A stretch of 64,000 nt of DNA. Source: Hyphomicrobium sp. (GTDB lineage: Bacteria > Pseudomonadota > Alphaproteobacteria > Rhizobiales > Hyphomicrobiaceae). A model generated the notes under the pieces. It worked only from the letters and a program-made list of their open reading frames with translations. It had not been told where the DNA came from and ran no database searches. Shown one piece after another: positions 51,804 through 60,268 of this stretch (the first letter of the stretch is position 1; the number at the start of each line of letters is the position of its first letter). The stretch is taken from positions 1 to 64,000 of the forward strand of contig PERL01000009.1 of NCBI GenBank assembly GCA_002928735.1. The letters run 5' to 3'. The translations under genes and the position numbers were made by a program.

Positions 51804-51841
51804 AAAAAGCCCCGCTGCGGTGATGCAGCGGGGCTTTTTTA
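51804..51841. terminator. Strong bidirectional terminator
   Basis: AAAAAGCCCCGCTGC pairs with GCAGCGGGGCTTTTT (15 bp, 6-base loop) with T-run. Between the PRC gene and convergent ssb. Confidence 0.88.
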
Positions 51842-51865
51842 ATCCACAAGCAACCAGCGCGATCC

Positions 51866-52393
51866 CTAAAACGGGATCTCGTCGTCCAGCGCCTTGTCGA
51901 ACGACTTGCCGCCGCCGCTCTTGGCAGCCCCGCCGCGCTTCGGCGCACTCTCGTACCCGCCCGAAGATCCCGACGACCCGTAACCGGCGTCCCCGCCGTA
52001 CTCGACCTGACCGCTCTCGGCCATGCCGCCGGGAGCCCCGCGCGCGCCATCGAGCATCGTCAGCGTGCCGTTGAAGCCCTGCAGAACGACTTCCGTCGAA
52101 TACTTCTCAGCGCCCGACTGGTCGGTCCACTTGCGCGTCTGCAACTGGCCCTCGACGTAGAGCTTCGAGCCCTTGCGCACGTACTGCTCGACGACCTTGC
52201 ACAGGTTATCGTTGAACACGACGACCCGGTGCCACTCGGTCTTCTCCTTGCGTTCGCCGGTTGCCTTGTCGCGCCAGCTTTCGCTCGTCGCCAACGACAG
52301 GTTGGCGATCGAACGGCCGTCCTGCGTGCGCCGGATTTCCGGATCCTTGCCCACATTGCCGACGAGGATCACCTTGTTGACCGAACCGGCCAT
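51866..52393 (-). CDS. ssb: Single-stranded DNA-binding protein
   Basis: 175 aa. OB-fold N-terminus ([20 protein letters not shown] ... [11 protein letters not shown]), Gly/Ser-rich linker and acidic tail DDEIPF that binds partner proteins. SOS control is likely (box at 52568). Confidence 0.96.
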   Translation of the reverse strand: MAGSVNKVILVGNVGKDPEIRRTQDGRSIANLSLATSESWRDKATGERKEKTEWHRVVVFNDNLCKVVEQYVRKGSKLYVEGQLQTRKWTDQSGAEKYSTEVVLQGFNGTLTMLDGARGAPGGMAESGQVEYGGDAGYGSSGSSGGYESAPKRGGAAKSGGGKSFDKALDDEIPF

Positions 52394-52567
52394 GTCGCAC
52401 TCCCTTTCTGCATCACTTCAGGGCCGCGGGCACTTCGCCCGCAACGCCGCCCTCTCGAATCGAGTTGCAGCGACGTTAGCCCGCCAGGCGCCGTCGACCG
52501 CGCCCCATCATCCTCTTGTCCACCGCTTTGACGTCCCGCCACCCACGGCAAGCCCGCCGAGCGCAGC

Positions 52568-52582
52568 GTTCCTTATTTGTTC
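52568..52582. promoter_or_regulatory. LexA/SOS box (GTTC-N7-GTTC)
   Basis: GTTCCTTATTTGTTC matches the alphaproteobacterial LexA box. It is 175 bases before the ssb ATG. In many Hyphomicrobiales ssb and uvrA share such a box head to head; here uvrA is 7.7 kb away. Confidence 0.75.
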
Positions 52583-52632
52583 ACATTACTCCAGTTGCAG
52601 CCGCCCCGCAACCTCGGACTCGACCCTCCGCA

Positions 52633-53583
52633 TCAAAGATCCTCCGCCCGGATCTCCGTGTGTCCGTAATTCCCATCCCCCGACCGCCACACATAAATCT
52701 GCCGTTCGGGCAACTCCCGCTTCAAGCGCCGCGCAAGCTCTAACCCGGCCCGATCATGCGCGAGATATTGCGCCTCACTCCAATTGGGATGGCTCGGATC
52801 GTCGAGATTGAACGACCCGTTGTAGCTTTGAGCCCACGCATCCAAGTCCGCGATCAGCGCCTCCGACAACGGCAACTCGCGCGGCGAAATCGTCCCGCTG
52901 CGCCCCGGATCGTGCGTCCACAGCGGATCGCATTCGTATTCCGACATCACGAGAATACGCCGGCTCTCAGCCAGCGGCGGCCCCGTCTCGTCGTCCTCCG
53001 AATAGTTGGGAACCTCATAATCCTCGCTCGCTTCCCCCGCCCCCATCGCCGCAAGCGGCCCCTTCGCCAGCGGATAGGCAAACCGGAAAAGGCCCCACGC
53101 CAAGGCCGCCCCGATCACGGCGATCCCACCCCACACCACCGGCCAGCCAACGCCCACGGGCCCCATCAGTTTGCCAGTCTGATAGGCCCACAAAACAAAT
53201 AGCGTCGCGGCGCAGTAGAGAATGAACGCGTTGATCGTCTGTTGCCGCCCCGTCGCGTCCGGCGGATCGGCGGCGTCAAAATAGTATGGAGCCAGAATGA
53301 GCAAATAAACCGCCTGCCCGAGTGCCGAGACAACGAAAGCCGCAGCCGCCCAATCGAGCCGCAAGATCAGGAATACGCCGCCCGCCAGCACGACGACGGC
53401 TGACAGCAGCAGCCAAAGCCCCCGCGCCGTCTCCACCATCGGCGTCTTCTTCAAAGAGATCCCGGCAATCGCCATATCGAGAAGGCGGCCTTGCAGCGCC
53501 ACGCGAATTCCGACCAGCCCGGCGAACGTGTAAAACGCTCCCACTGCGATCAGCCCGGCATGCGCCACGTTGAACGAACTCAC
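52633..53583 (-). CDS. Membrane protein with conserved soluble domain
   Basis: 316 aa. About five membrane helices (residues 5-185), then a soluble domain (RRILVMSEYECDPLWTHD ... RELPLSEALIADLDAW). This soluble part looks like a small conserved alphaproteobacterial domain of unknown role. Single gene with good spacing. Confidence 0.65.
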   Translation of the reverse strand: MSSFNVAHAGLIAVGAFYTFAGLVGIRVALQGRLLDMAIAGISLKKTPMVETARGLWLLLSAVVVLAGGVFLILRLDWAAAAFVVSALGQAVYLLILAPYYFDAADPPDATGRQQTINAFILYCAATLFVLWAYQTGKLMGPVGVGWPVVWGGIAVIGAALAWGLFRFAYPLAKGPLAAMGAGEASEDYEVPNYSEDDETGPPLAESRRILVMSEYECDPLWTHDPGRSGTISPRELPLSEALIADLDAWAQSYNGSFNLDDPSHPNWSEAQYLAHDRAGLELARRLKRELPERQIYVWRSGDGNYGHTEIRAEDL

Positions 53584-53685
53584 CGGCTACCTCTCGTCGA
53601 TTAAGGGCCAACGGTGCCCGCGAAAGTCATCCGATCCCCCGTCCCGTCCGTTCCGTCAAGCACCCATCACCCGATCGAGGCCCCC

Positions 53686-54093
53686 ATGCCACACGCTCGA
53701 GTTTCCGCACTGCGGGCCGCCCTGCTCGCCACCGCCACCGTAGCCGCCATTCCCGCTACCGCCGAAGAAAAGCCCCTGCTCCACGACCTCGGCACGCGCC
53801 ACCGCTTCGTCCAGCCAGACGCCAGCCCCTATCCCGCCGTCGGCTGCAACGACCACCGCACTTTGATGTTCATCGTCCGCGAAACGGAGGGCGAAGACCC
53901 CGGCGCCGCCAAGCTCCTCGTCGAGCGCGACTGCCGCCCCCTCGTGCCGGACGCCGAATACATCCGCTGCGGCCCCGGCGGCTGGGCCTATCCCGCCAAG
54001 GGCGACCGCCTCAGCTACGCCTCATACTGCCGCGTCGGCGCCAAGGATATCGCCCTCTACGCCCTCGACCAGCAGATGCCGCCCGCCGAATAG
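53686..54093 (+). CDS. Secreted protein with several Cys
   Basis: 135 aa from MPHARVSALRAALLATATVA; signal peptide then GCNDHRTLMFIV and CGPGGWAYPAKG. Four Cys that may pair. Unknown. Followed by a terminator shared with the converging barrel gene. Confidence 0.6.
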   Translation: MPHARVSALRAALLATATVAAIPATAEEKPLLHDLGTRHRFVQPDASPYPAVGCNDHRTLMFIVRETEGEDPGAAKLLVERDCRPLVPDAEYIRCGPGGWAYPAKGDRLSYASYCRVGAKDIALYALDQQMPPAE

Positions 54094-54125
54094 AAAAAGC
54101 GGGAAGGACGAAAGCCCTCCCCGCT
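54094..54125 (-). terminator. Terminator for the barrel gene
   Basis: Minus strand AGCGGGGAGG/CCTTCCCGCT, 10-bp stem with one wobble, then TTTTT. Placed 30 bases after the tandem-barrel stop. Confidence 0.65.
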
Positions 54126-54154
54126 CACCACGCATCGTTGTATTCAGAGACGAT

Positions 54155-55615
54155 CTACTGGCCGGCAAAATTGAACCGGTAATCCAGAGACAGCCGGACC
54201 GATTGGATATCGGGGCTCAATTCCGCGCTGACAAAGTCGTTGGCGGTAAATGGTCCTAACGTCACGCCCGGCAGCAGATCGATCTGATCGCCATCGGCGA
54301 ACAAATACCGGTACTCGCCTTTCAGTGACAGGCTATCCGAGAGCTTCATCTCGATGCCGGATCCGAGGAACACGCCACCGAACGAGCCGTTGTCGGCCAA
54401 CACGATCGGTCCCACCGGTCCGCCGAAGAACGTACCCTGCAGGGTGGTGTCGCTGAGCGACAGGCGCGAATAGCCGACCGAAGTGAACAGCAACGTCGAC
54501 GGCGTCACAAGATAGCCGGCCCTCGCCCCGATCGACCACTCGTCCTCTATCTCGTAGTTGAGGCTGCCTGAGACCAGAGCGCCGACATTCAAGCCGATTT
54601 CGAATTCATTGCTGTGGCGCGTGTAGTCGGCGAACACACCGAACACAAACTTATCGTCGTACTGCCGGTCCACACCCAAGCCGACGGTAAATCCAGCACC
54701 CTGGCTTCCCAAAGCGTCCAATCCAAGCGACGCATCGACACCAAAGCCAGCCAGAAGGGGCCCCGGAGTGAGCGTCAGCTCGTTATTGCCGAACGCGGAA
54801 ACGCCGCCAGCACCGATGTAAAATTGAGACCACGACCCAACCGGAGCCGCCTCGGCGGCCGGCTCATCCGTATCGTGAGCCCCAAGGCCGAAGCGGTATG
54901 TCAGCGCGACGCGCGCCGTTTGAATATCCGGATCAAGCTTCGTGCTGACGAAGCCATTCACGAGACCCGCAATAGGCGTTCCAGGCACCAGCGTGATCGT
55001 CTCGTCGTCGAAGTCCGTGTAGCGGTACTCGCCTTTGATGGAGAGCGACTTCGTCAGCTTGATTTCGGCACCGCCACCGATGAAATAGCCGTCAAAATCT
55101 CCCACACCCGCCAAAGTCAAACCACCAAAGCCGCCAAGTCCCGACGCGCTGAGCGTCAAATCGCTGATGTCTGCGCGAGAGTAGCCGCCGGACAGAAAGA
55201 GCATCGTCGATGGGGTCACGAGATAGCCGAGCCGTCCGCCGACGGACCAGACGTCTTCAACTTCGATATTCGCCTCAGCGGCAATGTCGGGAGGACCGAT
55301 CTGAAGATTGAGAACGTCAGACTCGATATTGGCCCAGTCGTAATCGAAGAAGGCCCCGACAACGAACCGGCTATTCACCTGGTAGTCCGCACCGGCCCCG
55401 AGCGAGAAGAACGCCCCTTCTCCGCCGATCCCCGACAATTCGGCACCGAACGCGGGCGCCGGCACCAACGGCCCGTTTTCAAACGTGAGATCGTGCACGG
55501 CCGCACCCATCCCGCCGCCGATACCGATATATACCCCCGTCCATTCACCGGCATTGGCGGTACTTGCGCACGCCAGAACGCCGGCAACGGCAGCCGCAGC
55601 CCGTTTAAATGTCAT
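54155..55615 (-). CDS. Fused tandem outer-membrane beta-barrel protein
   Basis: 486 aa with signal peptide (ending STANA). Two Omp25-like eight-strand barrels in one chain: residues 25-250 and 260-486. Paired segments are EDVWSVGGRLGYLVTPSTML / EDEWSIGARAGYLVTPSTLL and DPDIQTARVALTYRFG / SPDIQSVRLSLDYRFN. First barrel ends with an aromatic YRFG, normally a protein C-terminus. Confidence 0.82.
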   Translation of the reverse strand: MTFKRAAAAVAGVLACASTANAGEWTGVYIGIGGGMGAAVHDLTFENGPLVPAPAFGAELSGIGGEGAFFSLGAGADYQVNSRFVVGAFFDYDWANIESDVLNLQIGPPDIAAEANIEVEDVWSVGGRLGYLVTPSTMLFLSGGYSRADISDLTLSASGLGGFGGLTLAGVGDFDGYFIGGGAEIKLTKSLSIKGEYRYTDFDDETITLVPGTPIAGLVNGFVSTKLDPDIQTARVALTYRFGLGAHDTDEPAAEAAPVGSWSQFYIGAGGVSAFGNNELTLTPGPLLAGFGVDASLGLDALGSQGAGFTVGLGVDRQYDDKFVFGVFADYTRHSNEFEIGLNVGALVSGSLNYEIEDEWSIGARAGYLVTPSTLLFTSVGYSRLSLSDTTLQGTFFGGPVGPIVLADNGSFGGVFLGSGIEMKLSDSLSLKGEYRYLFADGDQIDLLPGVTLGPFTANDFVSAELSPDIQSVRLSLDYRFNFAGQ

Positions 55616-55890
55616 GTCGATCCCCGCTCGATTGCCCCGCCCCCAGGAAAAACTGAGTTCAGGCTACGCGCCAGGATTTATCCACGATTCGAATAGAAGG
55701 ACTTGTCGCCATATGGCAACAATCCACGTAATCGGTGCTAAATCGCCTAGTCTTGAGCGATATACTGAGCCAGCGGTGGCAACACCCTTGACGCTGCACG
55801 AACATCCTCTATCCCGGCAGACGACGCGCGGACCTCCGATGGTTCGGGCTCGCTATTTCAGCCACCAATCCGGACGATCGATCGACCGCC

Positions 55891-56262
55891 ATGACCCTCT
55901 ACAATTGTATGAAGTGCCCCGGGTATTGCTGCTCGTACCCGGTCATCCCGCTGACCAAGCGCGACGTCGAGCGTCTCGCCCGCCATCACGACCTTTCCTA
56001 CGACGACGCCAAGCGGAAATTCACCAAAGAGGCTCACGGTCACAAATATACGATGCGCCGCAAGAAGGACGAGATCTACGGCCGCATCTGCCGCTTCTTC
56101 GACACCACAGAGCGGCGCTGTACGATCTATCACGCGCGCCCCGCCACTTGCCGCAGCTATCCCGGCACCGGCCGCTGCGGGTACTACGATTTCCTGATGC
56201 ATGAGCGCCGCTGTCAGCGCGACGACGACTTCGTCGCCGTCACCAATCACAACGAAGACTGA
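55891..56262 (+). CDS. YkgJ-family cysteine-cluster protein
   Basis: 123 aa: YNCMKCPGYCCSYPVIPLTK, GRICRFFDTTERRCTIYHAR, PATCRSYPG and GRCGYYD. The Cx2Cx3CC and later Cys bind zinc or an iron-sulfur group in the family. Function unknown. Confidence 0.88.
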   Translation: MTLYNCMKCPGYCCSYPVIPLTKRDVERLARHHDLSYDDAKRKFTKEAHGHKYTMRRKKDEIYGRICRFFDTTERRCTIYHARPATCRSYPGTGRCGYYDFLMHERRCQRDDDFVAVTNHNED

Positions 56263-56626
56263 TCCCGGCGCGCCGGCAAAGCAGGGGCAAAAACCGCGAA
56301 CCTCGCGCATCGAAGAGAACTGATGGCATCATCGCCAATCGAAATCATGCGGCGCGGGACCTTAGACCTGGTGGCGCGCTAAACGTAGGCAAATCCGCGC
56401 GATTGCGTAGTCGAGCTCAAATCGTTTTGACCGCGAGTTGAGCGATCCAAGTCTTCTCCGCGCGAACGTCAGCCCCCAACTCCTGTTCAAGCGAAACGGT
56501 ATAACGCAGCCGCAAGTCTCGAAGGCACGCTGCGATCGGGACCGTCTCGCCCGGTGTAACGTCACCTCAAAATGGCTGATGCGGCACCCCCTAATCCCGG
56601 CAACCCTTGAGGAAGGAGACAGGTCC
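56263..56626. other. 364-base intergenic region
   Basis: No gene or clear regulatory site other than GGAAGGAG before the next gene. Confidence 0.5.
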
Positions 56627-56914
56627 ATGCTGAAATCCGTTGCTCTGGCCGCAGCCTTTGCACTCACCATGACGACGGGCGCCCACGCGCTCACCATCAA
56701 CAACAAGTCGGCCAACGAGATCTCGATCGGCCTCGACCAGGGCGACAAGGAAACCGTCCACAAGATCGCCGCCGGCAAGTCGGTCACGTTCAAGAATGAG
56801 TGCGACGACCATTGCGGCGTCACCGGCCCGTGGAACTTCTCCAAATGGGCCAAGACCGGCGACACCATCGAGACCGATGGCACCAGCCTGACCACCGGCA
56901 ACGACGCGTCGTAA
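56627..56914 (+). CDS. Small secreted protein
   Basis: 95 aa from MLKSVALAAAFALTMTTGAH; signal peptide then a beta domain (TINNKSANEISIGLDQGDKE; SVTFKNECDDHCGVTGPWNF). Two Cys. GGAAGGAG 8 bases before ATG. Small periplasmic proteins of this kind occur in Hyphomicrobiales; role unknown. Confidence 0.7.
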   Translation: MLKSVALAAAFALTMTTGAHALTINNKSANEISIGLDQGDKETVHKIAAGKSVTFKNECDDHCGVTGPWNFSKWAKTGDTIETDGTSLTTGNDAS

Positions 56915-57091
56915 CGAACGCGTCCCAACCGGTGCGTTGCCGGCCTCGTTCCCCTCCCCCTTGCGGGGAGAGGCAGAGGTAAGGGTATCACGCCCCAGTC
57001 GCGTCATCAGGCGCGTCATCTCTAAAACGCCAGCGGGCGGTGAGGTCATCCTCACCGCCCGCGTTAGATTCAAATCACAGCAGTCAACAGG

Positions 57092-57688
57092 TCAGTTGCA
57101 CGGCGTCGAGCAGGCGACCTCATCGCGCTGCTCGACCGCGCCCTTGATCGGCGAGAACAGCTCCTTGTAGCACTTGCCGCCTTCCTTGACGACGCGCACG
57201 ACGGAGTTGCCCTTAATCGCCTGACACACGACTTCCATACCCTGAGCGAGTTTGAAAGGTTTCGGAGTCTCGTCCGCCCGCGCCGACGAAATCAACAGAT
57301 CGATAAAGCTCGACGACGTCGGCGCTTCGCCCGGCTTCTGCAATTCGTTGTAGGCGATCCACTGATAGGCCGCCTTCCCATCCGGCGACGACAGCTTTAG
57401 CGCAATGTCGCCCGTCTTCGGACAGGCCCCGACATCGACGCGCGTGCCTTCCGCGGTCGCCAGCGCCTTGTACTCGATCTGGCAGTCGATGTTCTTCACC
57501 CACAGGTCATACTGGGCGAGCCGCTGCGGCACCTGACTGAACGGCACCTTAAATGTGTAGGCGTGATACGCGGTGATCGCCGTCGGCACCGCGCCGACAA
57601 TCGTCACCACCAAAGCCAGATTCTTCAGAAACGAAATCAAACGGTCGTAGTCGCCGCCTGAACGGGCGGGGACGCTGCTCTCGGACAT
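57092..57688 (-). CDS. Single-helix membrane protein with periplasmic domain
   Basis: 198 aa; ATG chosen by GAGGAGG site. One membrane helix (FLKNLALVVTIVGAVPTAIT) followed by a Cys-containing domain (NIDCQIEYKALATAEG; VVCQAIKGNSVVRVVKEGGK). Not recognised. Confidence 0.6.
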   Translation of the reverse strand: MSESSVPARSGGDYDRLISFLKNLALVVTIVGAVPTAITAYHAYTFKVPFSQVPQRLAQYDLWVKNIDCQIEYKALATAEGTRVDVGACPKTGDIALKLSSPDGKAAYQWIAYNELQKPGEAPTSSSFIDLLISSARADETPKPFKLAQGMEVVCQAIKGNSVVRVVKEGGKCYKELFSPIKGAVEQRDEVACSTPCN

Positions 57689-58003
57689 CAGATAGCCCTC
57701 CTCGAAAGTCGTGCTTGAGTAACCCATGGTCGCCAGCTCCCGTGACGCGGTTATGGCGAACCTTTTGCCACGGGCTGCCTGAACCGGCGTTGAGCGGCCC
57801 CTTCATCTGCCGTTCACGCGACCCCAGGCGTGTCGGCGGAGACCTTATCCGATCACCCCGGCCCGACCAAGCCCGGCGCTGTATAGGGCACCACGCTCCC
57901 CTCCCCTTGACGCGGAGGGGAGAAGGGGTGGGGTGAATGGTGCGGTGGGGTGAATGGCGCGGTGGGAGTGAGCCGCTCAGCCGGTCAAGCCAACAATCGC
58001 CCC
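57689..58003. other. 315-base gap with repeats
   Basis: Contains the 17-bp tandem copies and a CTCCCCTC/GAGGGGAG hairpin with no gene. Confidence 0.5.
57927..57966. repeat. 17-bp tandem repeat
   Basis: GGTGGGGTGAATGGTGC, then GGTGGGGTGAATGGCGC, then GGTGGG. Part of a G-rich intergenic repeat similar to CTCCCC-type dispersed elements at 56950. Confidence 0.6.
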
Positions 58004-58468
58004 CTACTTCAGCACCATGATCGCGATATTAAACACAGGCAGCACGGTCGCCGCGATCCCCCAGATGAACCACTGCCGGTTGAGCCGCCAGTAGCGCTCG
58101 GGAATGACACCCCCGTGCTCGAAAGCCCGCGCGGCCTTCGCCTGCACGATCTGCAGCGGGATTAGCACGCCAGCCCAAACCAACCCCGACACCGTGAAAA
58201 GCATCAAGCCATGCCAGATCCAAGGCGTCTCAGTCGTGGAAAGCCCGCCCACGTGCGCCATGCCCAACCCGGCAAACAGCACGAGCAGCACCCCCGGCAA
58301 CGTGAAAACCCAATCCGTCAGCGTCACCAGCCGCTGCGCGAACCCGACCACCTCCGGCTGCCCCGTCCGGTCCGCCATCCCCTTCCACACCGCCGTCACG
58401 ATGATGTTTCCGACGAACAGAACGACGCCCAACACATGCGCCACCTTCAAAAACCCATACGCATCCAT
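58004..58468 (-). CDS. DUF2269 membrane protein
   Basis: 154 aa with four membrane helices: MDAYGFLKVAHVLGVVLFVG, AQRLVTLTDWVFTLPGVLLV, HGLMLFTVSGLVWAGVLIPL and WFIWGIAATVLPVFNIAIMV. DUF2269 pattern. Unknown function. Confidence 0.85.
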   Translation of the reverse strand: MDAYGFLKVAHVLGVVLFVGNIIVTAVWKGMADRTGQPEVVGFAQRLVTLTDWVFTLPGVLLVLFAGLGMAHVGGLSTTETPWIWHGLMLFTVSGLVWAGVLIPLQIVQAKAARAFEHGGVIPERYWRLNRQWFIWGIAATVLPVFNIAIMVLK

Positions 58469-58619
58469 CGCCCATCCCTCGCACAAATGTAAATGCTTTT
58501 AACATTGAGGCGCACACGGCGCAACGGCACGGCTGAGCGTGATCGAGAGCAGCACTCAAGAGGTTGTGCGAACGTTATGGCAAGGTTAGCTTTCAGATCG
58601 GTCGGTGGGGAGTAGTGTG

Positions 58620-59609
58620 ATGAGTAGATCCATTTTCGCGTTATTACTTTATGTTCTTTTCGGCGCTGCTACCGCTATTTCGGCCGAAGTGCCTCAGATT
58701 ATCGCCGGAAAAAATCGCGAGATCGAAGTCATCTTCAAGAACAACTGCGTGGTTTATTTCAACGCCAACGGACGCATGACCAACAAGCTCCCCGCTTGTT
58801 CTTCAGCCCAGGCGCTGGAGGCGGTCGCGGCAGCTTCGAGCTATCGCCGAGAGCAGGGGTTCGACGGCAAGGTGGCTGGCCACAACGATCCGAACGCAGG
58901 GGTGCGCGTCTGTTGCCAACGGAAGTCGAACGATTGGTTCACCACACGCCAGATGTGCCGAGGTGTGAACGGGATCGAGGTCCCCAATCAGGTCTGCCGC
59001 AACGATACCAACAATCGGCCCTGGTCATCGTCGCGCTCTGACTATGAGACAGTCTGTTGTGGCAGAGGCATGCACGATTGGTTCACGACCCGCGCCGAAT
59101 GCCGGCATTCTGGGGGACTGGAAGTCCTACGCGGGATGTGCCGCGATGATCGCGACAACACGACTTGGTGGCACGGCAATAGGGGCGAGAATTATGACAA
59201 CTACGACGATCGACCCTCGCCCGCCGTTTACGCCGGACGTGCTGACGTCAGCCTCAGTTGTTACGGCGAGGGCGACAAGCCTGTGTTGGAGAATTGGGAC
59301 GATAGGAGATGGTATGCCGATCGAGCATCTTTTCCGGCAACTGTCGTCATAGAACTCAACAAGACCGGACCGGGCGAAACCTACTCCGGCCGAATTCATC
59401 CTTCGGGACGGCTTCTCCCTCCGCTTCATGGTGGGGATACCGCTGGCTGGTGGACTATTAAAAACCTCGTCGTCGGACCAGACGAGATTCGGGGGCGCTA
59501 TACGCTCAATGGTCTGAATAAGCCGCGCCTCCGGTATGACCGGCGGTCCGGCCGACTCTCCATTGAGGGCATCGAGAATTTCTACGGCCGATGCTGGAGC
59601 GGTCACTGA
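58620..59609 (+). CDS. Secreted protein with repeated Cys-rich modules
   Basis: 329 aa from MSRSIFALLLYVLFGAATAI; signal peptide. Two copies of a module: CCQRKSNDWFTTRQMCR ... VCRNDTNNRPW and CCGRGMHDWFTTRAECR ... MCRDDRDNTTW. The C-terminal part (from about 200, SLSCYGEGDKPVLENWDDRR) is a separate beta domain. Looks secreted and disulfide-rich. No family recognised. Confidence 0.7.
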   Translation: MSRSIFALLLYVLFGAATAISAEVPQIIAGKNREIEVIFKNNCVVYFNANGRMTNKLPACSSAQALEAVAAASSYRREQGFDGKVAGHNDPNAGVRVCCQRKSNDWFTTRQMCRGVNGIEVPNQVCRNDTNNRPWSSSRSDYETVCCGRGMHDWFTTRAECRHSGGLEVLRGMCRDDRDNTTWWHGNRGENYDNYDDRPSPAVYAGRADVSLSCYGEGDKPVLENWDDRRWYADRASFPATVVIELNKTGPGETYSGRIHPSGRLLPPLHGGDTAGWWTIKNLVVGPDEIRGRYTLNGLNKPRLRYDRRSGRLSIEGIENFYGRCWSGH

Positions 59610-60268
59610 CCTACAAGCGGTTATCAAAACCCCGCTTGTTTTCTCAATCGAAGCCGCACCCGACGCCCACCTCCCCCATCGTCATCCTCGAACGCCTGGC
59701 GCAGCGATGGCGTTCGGGGATCCAGCGCGAGACACGGTCGAAGACACCGCATCATGCGCGCCAACCCGCGCTCCGCCGAGGATGACGTTCGCAAATCATC
59801 CCCCAATCTTATCCCCGCCTTCCCACCTCTCCCCTATCCTCGCGTCCATCCCACCGCATTCGGCAGGGAACAGGCTCGAGCTGGGATCCTGTTTGCGGAA
59901 GGGGAGCGGAACGGAGTGCCAGCTGGGTCAGTCAGCCTGGGGGACAGCTGCCGGCGGGGGAGTGAGAACCTCGTTCAACCTGTGTTGAGATGCGCGCAGG
60001 GATGGTGGCACCAACGCTTCGAAAAGGGGGCCCACCCCCGTGGTCCGTGGCGAGGCCGGTGCGTCGCATCAGTGTCTGCCAAACAAATCGCCAAGCGCGC
60101 CGGTCTTGCCCCCTGCCTGCCGAGCATCCACTCGCAATTCGAACCCACACCATCCGCCCAATCGCCACCCATCGCGGGTTGTATAGATCGCGCAAGTAAC
60201 ATCATTCATCGGATCACCGGCCAACAGCCACATTGCGGCCCGCGTCCCCCGCGCGCTACGAACCCACG
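59610..60268. other. 659-base gap before uvrA
   Basis: Apart from the repeat at 59680-59787 no gene or recognised site is seen. No SOS box (GTTC-N7-GTTC) was noticed. Confidence 0.5.
59680..59787. repeat. Dispersed palindromic repeat, copy 2 (108 bp)
   Basis: Bounded by perfect 11-bp inverted ends CGTCATCCTCG and CGAGGATGACG, with an inner CGAACGCC/GGCGTTCG hairpin. MITE-like shape, no open frame. Confidence 0.6.

Noticed and set aside
56362-56991. 209-aa minus-strand frame over the secreted 95-aa gene
   Set aside because: Antisense shadow; the plus-strand gene has signal peptide and ribosome site.
57927-57966. Possible CRISPR
   Set aside because: Tandem 17-mers without spacers; no cas genes in the window.
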